From the NCBI GenBank assembly GCA_964372275.1, contig CAYJRR010000146.1, positions 1 to 10,986 on the forward strand: a DNA stretch of 10,986 nt, in the 5' to 3' direction. The DNA comes from CAYJRR01 sp964372275 [NCBI: uncultured bacterium] (lineage in GTDB: Bacteria > CAYJRR01). The first letter of the stretch is position 1; each line of letters opens with the position of its first letter. Shown in pieces: positions 6,262-10,986 of the stretch. The position numbers and the translations under genes were made by a program. Under the pieces are notes generated by a model that was given only the letters and a program-made list of their open reading frames with translations, did not search any database and was not told where the DNA came from.

Positions 6262-7416
6262 TCAAGTCGCCGGCAACGTCGGAAGGCGGCGGCGGGCCTT
6301 GCCGCCGGTGTCGGTCGCGAGTTGACCGCAGGCGGCGAGGATCCGGCGTCCGCGGGTCTGGCGCACGAAGGCGAAGAACCCCTTGGCGATAAGGGCATCG
6401 CGGAAGCGCGTGAGCTCCGCCGGCTCGGGACGGCGGAACTCCGAACCGGGCCACTCGTTGAACGGGATGAGGTTGATCTTGCAGGGAAGACCCTTCAGGA
6501 GCGTCGCCAGGCTGTCGACGTCCTGGGGTCGGTCGTTCACGCCGCCGAGGACGACGTATTCGAACATCACCACCTTCTTCCGCGGCATCGGATATCGCCG
6601 GACCGCGTCGACGAGGGCCTCGACCGGGTACTTGCGGTTGATGGGGACGATCCGATCGCGAAGCTCGTCGGTCGCCGCGTGCAGCGAGACGGCGAGGTTC
6701 ACCGGCAGCTCCTTCGACAGCCGCTCCATCTCCGGCAGCAGCCCCACCGTGGAGACCGTCACCCGACGGTGGGAGAAGTTCATCCCCCGGTCGTCGAGGA
6801 GGATCTTGAGCGACCGGACGACGTTGTCGACGTTGTGCAGCGGCTCCCCCATCCCCATGTAGACGAGGTTGGTGATGCGCCGCTCCGGGTGGAGCCGCTG
6901 CACGGCGAGCACCTGCTCCACGATCTCCCCGGCGCGCAGGTTGCGGGCGAGCTTCATCGTCCCGGTGTGGCAGAAGGCGCACGCCATCGCGCACCCCGCC
7001 TGGGTCGAGACGCACAAGGTGACCCGATAGCCGTCCGCCGCGCCGTCCGGTTCGAGCTCCCCTTCGTCGATCCCGGGGATCCAGACCGCCTCGACCTTGG
7101 CGCCATCCTCGAGCGAGAAGAGATACTTGGTGGTTCCGTCGTCCGCACGCTCGGTCCGCACCGGCTCGAGGCGACTGACGTAGGCGGTGCCTTTCAGCTC
7201 CTCGCGGGTCGCCTTCGCCAGGTTGGTCATGGCGTCGAAGTCGGTGACGTCCCGTTGATGGATCCAGCGGAAGATCTGCTCCGCGCGGTAGCCGGCCTTG
7301 CCCTGGTCGACGAGCCGGAGCGTCAGCTCGTCTCTGGGGAGGTCCTTCAGGTCGACCTTTTCGGCGCCACGCCGGGGTCCGGACGATTCCCCGGTGGAGC
7401 GCGCATGCGCGGACAT
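6262..7416 (-). CDS. rlmN: Dual-specificity 23S rRNA/tRNA adenine-C2 methyltransferase RlmN
   Basis: RlmN is a radical-SAM enzyme that methylates C2 of A2503 in 23S rRNA and A37 in some tRNAs, supporting translational fidelity. The 384-aa length is typical. The 4Fe-4S cluster motif CAMACAFC gives Cys142, 146 and 149; the resolving Cys135 lies seven residues earlier, as in E. coli; GMGEPL (188-193) binds SAM; and AACGQL near the C-terminus holds the methyl-carrying Cys363. The residues before it read RGRRIL, where RGDDI is common, a small deviation. ATG 7414-7416 is chosen: the frame extends to a TTG at 7494, but that would run through the spacer containing the tatA promoter. SD is weak; the transcript may be nearly leaderless. 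It is probably the first gene of the minus-strand operon. Confidence 0.96.
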   Translation of the reverse strand: MSAHARSTGESSGPRRGAEKVDLKDLPRDELTLRLVDQGKAGYRAEQIFRWIHQRDVTDFDAMTNLAKATREELKGTAYVSRLEPVRTERADDGTTKYLFSLEDGAKVEAVWIPGIDEGELEPDGAADGYRVTLCVSTQAGCAMACAFCHTGTMKLARNLRAGEIVEQVLAVQRLHPERRITNLVYMGMGEPLHNVDNVVRSLKILLDDRGMNFSHRRVTVSTVGLLPEMERLSKELPVNLAVSLHAATDELRDRIVPINRKYPVEALVDAVRRYPMPRKKVVMFEYVVLGGVNDRPQDVDSLATLLKGLPCKINLIPFNEWPGSEFRRPEPAELTRFRDALIAKGFFAFVRQTRGRRILAACGQLATDTGGKARRRLPTLPAT

Positions 7417-7427
7417 TGGAACCGCCG

Positions 7428-7456
7428 ACGCTAACAACGGAATTCGGACATGGCAA
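7428..7456 (-). promoter_or_regulatory. possible rlmN-operon promoter
   Basis: On the minus strand TTGCCA (7456-7451) and TAGCGT (7433-7428) are separated by 17 bases. Transcription would begin only a few bases before ATG 7416. The -10 match is poor (3 of 6), so this is tentative. Its -35 abuts that of the candidate tatA promoter at a CAATTG palindrome (7454-7459). Confidence 0.25.
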
Positions 7457-7485
7457 TTGGACTCCCCTGTGGCTTCGTGTACGAT
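7457..7485 (+). promoter_or_regulatory. tatA: candidate tatA promoter
   Basis: TTGGAC (7457-7462) and TACGAT (7480-7485) have the ideal 17-base spacing in the 92-base gap between rlmN and tatA. The predicted start near 7492 leaves a short leader carrying the GGAGG site (7498-7502) six bases before ATG 7509. Consensus match is partial. Confidence 0.4.
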
Positions 7486-7508
7486 GATCGTCAAGGCGGA
7501 GGTCGTTC

Positions 7509-7769
7509 ATGCCTCACATCGGCGGCTTCGAACTGGTCATCATCTTGCTGGCGGCCGTCGTCTTCTTCGGCGCCGCGAAGATCCCCCAGCTCGGAAACTC
7601 CCTCGGCCTCGGGATCAAGAACTTCAAGAAAGCCTTGAGCGGCGAGGAGATCGACGTCAGCCCCAAGGTGAAGAAGAAGAAGGATTCACCGGCCCTGGAG
7701 TCGAAGACCCAGGCCGAGGAAGAGGACGAAGAAGAGGAGGAGGAGCCGGCGGCGGCACGGAAGCCGTAG
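7509..7769 (+). CDS. tatA: Sec-independent (twin-arginine) translocase subunit TatA/TatE
   Basis: TatA oligomers form the membrane-permeabilising element that lets folded, cofactor-bearing proteins with twin-arginine signals cross the inner membrane, after TatC (or TatBC) recognises them. The 86-aa protein shows the standard layout: a short N-terminus and membrane helix (about 7-22), the FG-containing hinge FFGAAKIPQLG (19-29), then the amphipathic helix LGLGIKNFKKAL (32-43). The C-terminal tail is unusually charged: a Lys block (KVKKKK, 53-58) is followed by an almost unbroken Glu/Asp run at about 70-79. ATG 7509 has GGAGG six bases upstream. The gene stands alone: tatB and tatC are not beside it, rlmN diverges from it, and its 3' end lies 6 bases from a convergent gene with no obvious terminator between them. 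Confidence 0.95.
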   Translation: MPHIGGFELVIILLAAVVFFGAAKIPQLGNSLGLGIKNFKKALSGEEIDVSPKVKKKKDSPALESKTQAEEEDEEEEEEPAAARKP

Positions 7770-7775
7770 GCTCTT

Positions 7776-8522
7776 CTAGGAGTTCGCCGTCCCGCCGCGT
7801 CGCCGCGTCAGCATCTCCCGCGCCGCCTCCCGCACCTTCTCCGACAGTTCCAACGATCCGGCAACCTCGCGCAGGTCGCGCGACTGGAGATACGGCAAAA
7901 GCGAGATCGCCGTGTGCGTCGGCAGGTAGGGGTTGAAGACGAGCGCCTTCTTCACCCGATAGCGCGGGCTCCATCGGGGCGAGCGAAGGACTTCGTCCAA
8001 TACGGCCGGGGTGGTCGGCCGCATCGCCGCGAGCTTCACCGCGTCCCGCTCGGTCAGCCGCGCGTTCTCGAGCACCACCCGGATCACCTCCGGGTTGCGA
8101 TCGAACATCATCCGGTCGAGCAGATCTCGGTCACGGGTGCGCGCCAACGATTTCCGTTCTCCGAGCGTCTTCTCGCCGGCCAGGTGCTCGTTCTCGACCT
8201 TGTCCTTCGCCGCCGCCCGGCGACTCACCTCGGAAGTCGCCACCAGCCGCTTCACGTCTTCGTAGCCGAGCTCGTCCGCCACGCAGTAGAGGTCGGCAAG
8301 CCGTTCGTATCCGACCTGTTTCTGGTACCGGTTCAGTCCGACGCACGCGAGCATCGCCACGCGCGCGTCGTCGTCGGACGCCTCCGCCAGCCGCACCAGG
8401 TCGTGCAGAAGCTCGACCGCCGCGCGCACCGGCAGCTCCTGCAGCCGCTCCGCCACCTTCCGCTCCCGTTGCGGAAGCTCGGGGAGGAGCGCCAGCTCGC
8501 GAGCGAACGGCTTGGCGTCCAC
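7776..8522 (-). CDS. Helical-repeat (HEAT/LRV-like) hypothetical protein
   Basis: This 248-aa protein is almost wholly alpha-helical. The C-terminal half contains repeating helix pairs of about 25-30 residues: FDRNPEVIRVVLENARLT (140-157), VKLAAMRPTTPAVLDEVL (162-179), VKKALVFNPYLPTHTAISLL (190-209), then LREVAGSLELSEKVREAA (217-234). The recurring 'NP..(T/P)...hydrophobic' step resembles HEAT-like or leucine-rich-variant solenoids, which are usually protein-binding surfaces; this is inference. There is no signal peptide, membrane helix or catalytic motif. The GTG at 8520-8522 is the best start: no SD precedes it, but TACAAT lies 6 bases upstream, as for a leaderless transcript. A longer in-frame reading to 9026 is antisense to the plus-strand genes and is rejected. 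It is divergent from the 69-aa gene, 51 bases away. Confidence 0.8.
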   Translation of the reverse strand: MDAKPFARELALLPELPQRERKVAERLQELPVRAAVELLHDLVRLAEASDDDARVAMLACVGLNRYQKQVGYERLADLYCVADELGYEDVKRLVATSEVSRRAAAKDKVENEHLAGEKTLGERKSLARTRDRDLLDRMMFDRNPEVIRVVLENARLTERDAVKLAAMRPTTPAVLDEVLRSPRWSPRYRVKKALVFNPYLPTHTAISLLPYLQSRDLREVAGSLELSEKVREAAREMLTRRRGGTANS

Positions 8523-8528
8523 CCCGCG

Positions 8529-8534
8529 ATTGTA
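8529..8534 (-). promoter_or_regulatory. TACAAT -10 box, helical-repeat gene, probably leaderless
   Basis: On the minus strand TACAAT matches the sigma70 -10 consensus at 5 of 6 positions, and 6 bases (CGCGGG) separate it from GTG 8522. Normal -10 to start spacing puts transcription initiation at the start codon. No -35 consensus is seen at 17 bases. The mirror-image arrangement on the other strand strengthens the call. Confidence 0.5.
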
Positions 8535-8560
8535 CGGCGGTCTCCGGATCGGCCATCCGC

Positions 8561-8566
8561 TACAAT
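8561..8566 (+). promoter_or_regulatory. TACAAT -10 box, 69-aa gene, probably leaderless
   Basis: TACAAT at 8561-8566 is followed by 7 bases and ATG 8574. Transcription would start at or beside the ATG, and no SD sequence exists. A -35 hexamer is not recognisable. It faces away from the matching TACAAT of the divergent gene 26 bases off. Confidence 0.5.
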
Positions 8567-8573
8567 CCGCACG

Positions 8574-8783
8574 ATGGCGCTCAAGGCGACCGTCGACGCG
8601 AGCCTGACGGAGAGGCTCCTCGACCAGGGCTTCCTGCTGGCCGACGACGACGAGGTGAAGATTCGTCTGGCGATCGAGGACGGGCGGGTGGTGCTGGTGC
8701 TCTTCGCCCACGACGCGCGCCGGGTGCAGAGGCTCCTCGCCGGCGTCGATCCGGCGCAGGTGCGCGTGGAGCTGTGCGGGTGA
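8574..8783 (+). CDS. Small hypothetical protein, 69 aa
   Basis: The family is not recognised. The sequence begins MALKATVDASLTERLLDQGF, continues with an acidic turn (LADDDEVKIRLAIEDG), a strongly hydrophobic strand VVLVLF, and a basic helix ARRVQRLLAGV, suggesting a compact alpha/beta domain. No membrane helix or signal peptide is present. ATG 8574 is chosen because it lies 7 bases after TACAAT and because the frame upstream is antisense to the helical-repeat gene. The stop overlaps the next gene's GTG by four bases (GTGA at 8780-8783), so the 69-aa and 370-aa proteins are probably translated together and may form a complex. Confidence 0.75.
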   Translation: MALKATVDASLTERLLDQGFLLADDDEVKIRLAIEDGRVVLVLFAHDARRVQRLLAGVDPAQVRVELCG

Positions 8784-9892
8784 ACGAGGCGACGCCGCCC
8801 GGCGCCGCCGTCGCCCCCGCCGGCCAGCGGACGCCGTTCGGTCGGCCCGAAGAACGATCGTTCGTCGGCTTCGTGCGCGGACTCTACGGATTCGACGGCG
8901 TGGCCGCGGCGACGCCGCGCCGGGCGGTCGACCTGGCGACCGGGCTCGAGGTCCGCGACGGGGTGCGACCGCTGCTCGCGGCGGTGGCCCCCGTCCTGGT
9001 CCACGGCACTTGGCGCTACCTGGCAACGATCGGCGGATACCGTCACGCGCGCGTCGTCGTCGGAGGCCGGGAACGCGTCGGGCGAATCTGGGACGAGGCG
9101 ATGTGGGGCCGGGAGCCTCTGCGGATCACCGGCCGCTCCGTGCTCTGGCTCGCCGCGGCGCACGACGCCCTGGCCGGCGACGACGAGGCGGCGGCCCGGG
9201 CGCTCGATCTCGCGGTCGGCCCACCGATCGAGGCCGGCGATCGTCTCGCCCTGTCGGCGGCGGTGCCGGCGCTCCGGGCACGGTGGGACTCGCGGCTGCC
9301 GGAGCCGGTGCGGTCGCTGGCCGCGCGGCTGCCGTTGCCGGCGCTCCTGGACCCGATGGCCAACGGGGACGAGCCGATCGACCTGCCTGCCCACGAGGAC
9401 GCCGAGTCGTTGGCCCTGCAGTACGCCGCGGACTCGATCGCCAACGCTTGGGCCGAGGCCCTCGCGGTGAAGCTCCGCCTCGGGGCCGATCGGTCGTTGC
9501 ACCGTCTCCACGGCCGGCTCGCCGAGCTGTTCGACGCGCTGTTCCGGACGGCGATCGACGGGACCTTCGACCACCGGCTGGTCCCGGTGGCCCGCGTGCT
9601 CTCCCAACTCTGGCGCCGGCTCGGTGGCGCCGAACAGGTGGAGGCGTTCGTCACCCGCGCGTCGGCGAAGCTGCCGACCCATCTCGAACGGGAGGCGTTC
9701 GAGCGCGGCGTCGGCGCCGTGCTCCAGGCCGGGGAGCGGCTCGACGATCGGGTCCGCGCGATCCTCTCGATCCCCTGGCCCGATCGCACCGACGCCCAGA
9801 AACGGCTGGCCGCGGAACACGAGACCCGGTACCGTCCGATACACGCGTCGGTGCGCATCCTTTCGCGCCGGTTGCGGCGGGAGATCGGTTGA
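8780..9892 (+). CDS. Hypothetical protein, 370 aa, mostly helical
   Basis: The family is not recognised. An initial Pro/Ala-rich stretch (to about residue 25) is followed by a helical body with several conspicuous segments: RSFVGFVRGLYGFDGV (27-42), VHGTWRYLATIGGYRHARVV (75-94), a Trp pair in RIWDEAMW (102-109), and RPIHASVRILSRRLRR near the C-terminus. There is no signal peptide, clear transmembrane helix or nucleotide-binding motif. GTG 8780 is favoured over GTG 8774 because it makes the classic GTGA overlap with the 69-aa gene and has GGAG (8768-8771) eight bases upstream. A 4-base gap separates it from the 199-aa gene, so the three genes behave as one unit. The frame is clearly coding: balanced composition, while the opposing frames are Arg/Ser-rich. 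Confidence 0.8.
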   Translation: MNEATPPGAAVAPAGQRTPFGRPEERSFVGFVRGLYGFDGVAAATPRRAVDLATGLEVRDGVRPLLAAVAPVLVHGTWRYLATIGGYRHARVVVGGRERVGRIWDEAMWGREPLRITGRSVLWLAAAHDALAGDDEAAARALDLAVGPPIEAGDRLALSAAVPALRARWDSRLPEPVRSLAARLPLPALLDPMANGDEPIDLPAHEDAESLALQYAADSIANAWAEALAVKLRLGADRSLHRLHGRLAELFDALFRTAIDGTFDHRLVPVARVLSQLWRRLGGAEQVEAFVTRASAKLPTHLEREAFERGVGAVLQAGERLDDRVRAILSIPWPDRTDAQKRLAAEHETRYRPIHASVRILSRRLRREIG

Positions 9893-9896
9893 TCCC

Positions 9897-10496
9897 ATGA
9901 GCTACCCGTACCGCGTGGTCGTCTCGCGCAGCGTCGAGGAGACCGTCTCCTCCAAGGACGAAAGCCGCAACCGGATCTCGCTCACGCCGATCCTCCCGCC
10001 GGCGCGCATGGGCGAGCTGTTCCGCAAGGCGCTCGGCCGTAGCGGCTTCGCCGAGCGCGAGGACGGGCGGTGGATCCGCTCGCGCGACGGCGTCACCGAG
10101 GTCTTCGACCCGGCGAGGTTGGTGTTCGCCGCCACCGCCGAGGCGGCGGGGGAGATCCGAAAGGAGCGAACCGTCGAGGTCCGGGGCGACGCCCTCCGGC
10201 CCGACGAGGTCGAGCCGGGCAAGCGCCACGCCGAGGCCGAGGTCGGCGCGAAGCTGGAGAAGGAGCTGAAGGTGACCGACGCCGAGCGGGCGCGGAAGGC
10301 CGAGGAGCTCCTCGCGTCGGCCCGGCAGTCCCTCGAACGGACCGAGGCCGCGCGCGTCCGAAGCTTGAACGAAGCGACGCTCGAAGCCTACGCCGAGGCG
10401 ATCAAGGAGAAGGCCCGCTCCCTCGGCGAAGTGAAGGAGATCCGCGAGCAGCGCCGCGAAGCCGCGGCTCCGGTCCACTTCAATGGAACCGGATAA
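9897..10496 (+). CDS. Hypothetical protein, 199 aa, globular head plus coiled coil
   Basis: The family is not recognised. Residues 1-98 look like a small alpha/beta domain (YRVVVSRSVEE, then PPARMGELFRKALGRSGF, then DGVTEVFDPARLVFAA). Residues about 113-188 are a highly charged Glu/Lys/Arg/Ala helix with coiled-coil character, and the protein ends APVHFNGTG. ATG 9897-9899 starts 4 bases after the previous stop; no good SD is present, consistent with coupled translation. The gene ends at TAA 10494-10496, exactly where base composition drops, so the last few residues could lie beyond a contig junction and the true C-terminus might differ. It could be a scaffold or adaptor for the 69- and 370-aa proteins; this is inference from coupling alone. 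Confidence 0.78.
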   Translation: MSYPYRVVVSRSVEETVSSKDESRNRISLTPILPPARMGELFRKALGRSGFAEREDGRWIRSRDGVTEVFDPARLVFAATAEAAGEIRKERTVEVRGDALRPDEVEPGKRHAEAEVGAKLEKELKVTDAERARKAEELLASARQSLERTEAARVRSLNEATLEAYAEAIKEKARSLGEVKEIREQRREAAAPVHFNGTG

Positions 10497-10501
10497 GGGT
10501 T

Positions 10502-10539
10502 TTAAGAGGCCCAAAATGCCTTTAAGGAAAGTTGTTTTT
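10502..10539 (+). terminator. weak terminator-like hairpin after the 199-aa gene
   Basis: TTAAGAGGC (10502-10510) can pair with GCCTTTAA (10518-10525), giving 8 bp with one bulged G around a 7-base loop. A T-rich run (GTTGTTTTT, 10531-10539) follows after 5 bases. The stem is weak and the T-run is not immediate. Confidence 0.25.
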
Positions 10540-10658
10540 CCGCTTCCATTGGGTCACACCAAGCCCACGCTGTCTCCCGAGTCAACCGTACAGATAACAT
10601 TTTCCAGGACGGTTTTTCCCGGATAGCCTAGATTCGTGTTTTCAAATCGAATAATCAT

Positions 10659-10731
10659 TTGGAGGGACGCGCTCCGCCGCGTCCGTTTGTCCATGCCCAT
10701 GGGCAGGCCACGACGGAGCGCGGCCCTTCAA
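10659..10731. repeat. Intergenic inverted repeat with palindromic centre
   Basis: The 23-base arms 10659-10681 and 10709-10731 are inverted copies matching at 19 of 23 positions, with a core of CGCGCTCCG against CGGAGCGCG. Inside the left part GGACGCG (10665-10671) and CGCGTCC (10678-10684) can also pair, and the spacer holds a perfect palindrome TGCCCATGGGCA (10694-10705). It is much more GC-rich than the sequence around it. From memory, similar GAGGGACGCGCTCC-type palindromes are scattered between genes in some Verrucomicrobiota; I could not check this. It may also act as a bidirectional terminator, although no T-run adjoins it. Confidence 0.7.
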
Positions 10732-10760
10732 GGGAAAATGACGAATCGGAACAGGCGCAG

Positions 10761-10986
10761 TCATTCAAGCGCTTTGGAAATTGTCAGGATGTTGTAATCC
10801 ATCATGCTGAAGTAATCCACCGCTTCCTTAACGGCTCCGGGCGTGATGGCCATGAGCGCCACCTTGGCGCCGGTGGCTTTGGCTATTTTTTCCGGATTGC
10901 GTTTCTCAAACCAAGGGTCCGTCAGGATCAGAGAAACGCCTTTGGCTTTCATTTGGGCGATCAGCTGGGCGGTGTGGGTTGCCGTG
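10761..10986 (-). CDS. Metal ABC transporter substrate-binding protein, C-terminal part
   Basis: Only the last 74 codons are in the window; the frame is open to the right edge, so the N-terminus is missing, and the Met at 10952 is internal. The sequence TATHTAQLIAQMKAKGVSLI, then LTDPWFEKRNPEKIAKATGA and later VDYFSMMDYNI matches the C-terminal lobe of cluster A-I (ZnuA/TroA-type) periplasmic proteins that deliver Zn2+ or Mn2+ to an ABC importer. The pattern is hydrophobic strand, [D/E]PWF, then (A)KATGA before the final strand, and a terminal YF...YN followed by a helix. Metal-ligand residues visible here are too few to tell zinc from manganese. Codons are less GC-biased than in the genes to the left. 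The transporter's permease and ATPase genes are not in view. Confidence 0.8.
   Translation of the reverse strand, partial: TATHTAQLIAQMKAKGVSLILTDPWFEKRNPEKIAKATGAKVALMAITPGAVKEAVDYFSMMDYNILTISKALE

Larger units (their letters stand above)
10497..10760. other. Lower-GC spacer without genes
   Basis: No coding frame is convincing here. The stretch is AT-richer than everything to its left and contains a weak hairpin near its left end and a long inverted repeat near its right end, described separately. It lies between a plus-strand gene end and a minus-strand gene end, so it is a convergent spacer if the junction is natural. Confidence 0.7.

Noticed and set aside
7417-7494. TTG start at 7494 for RlmN
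   Set aside because: It would extend the protein across the spacer with the tatA promoter. The ATG at 7416 yields the usual family length.
8333-9898. 521-aa minus-strand open frame opposite the plus-strand cassette
   Set aside because: Composition is Arg/Gly/Pro-rich without motifs, while the plus-strand frames have tight coupling and balanced composition.
1-10986. CRISPR arrays, tRNA/rRNA genes, transposases, phage genes
   Set aside because: No direct repeat-spacer pattern, no cloverleaf or rRNA-like sequence and no transposase or integrase motifs were seen on either strand.

Overview
The window is mostly very GC-rich, tightly packed bacterial DNA. Gene bodies strongly favour G/C at third codon positions, and GTG starts are used. 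Gene content fits a high-GC environmental bacterium, perhaps from Myxococcota, Acidobacteriota or a similar lineage; this is an inference and no marker settles it. The last ~490 bases are visibly less GC-rich. They carry a different kind of gene end and an intergenic inverted repeat, so they may come from another genome (a misassembled contig) or be a transferred segment.

Minus-strand block (left edge to 7416). Reading right to left it encodes RlmN, a DUF4013 membrane protein, a DUF2085 membrane protein, MtnP, an acidic hypothetical protein, a TPR lipoprotein of the PilF/Tgl type, a short RodZ-like HTH/membrane protein, and a DUF4175-like membrane/coiled-coil protein that runs off the left edge. 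Gaps are short (1-base overlap to 83 bases), so most or all of it is probably one operon. The order rlmN ... pilF-like ... rodZ-like recalls the gammaproteobacterial rlmN-pilF-rodZ neighbourhood, here opened up by a four-gene insert.

Middle (7417-8522). A single tatA (Tat translocase pore subunit) diverges from rlmN across a 92-base spacer. It converges, 6 bases apart, on a minus-strand helical-repeat protein of unknown function.

Plus-strand cassette (8574-10496). Three unrecognised genes are coupled by a 4-base overlap and a 4-base gap: a 69-aa protein, a 370-aa protein, and a 199-aa protein with a C-terminal coiled coil. The cassette diverges from the helical-repeat gene. Each side has a TACAAT box 6-7 bases before the start codon, suggesting paired leaderless promoters. 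This is the most likely place for an undescribed system.

Right end (10497-10986). It holds a lower-GC spacer, an inverted repeat, and the C-terminus of a minus-strand metal (Zn/Mn) ABC-transporter substrate-binding protein. No RNA genes, CRISPR arrays, transposases or prophage genes were seen.
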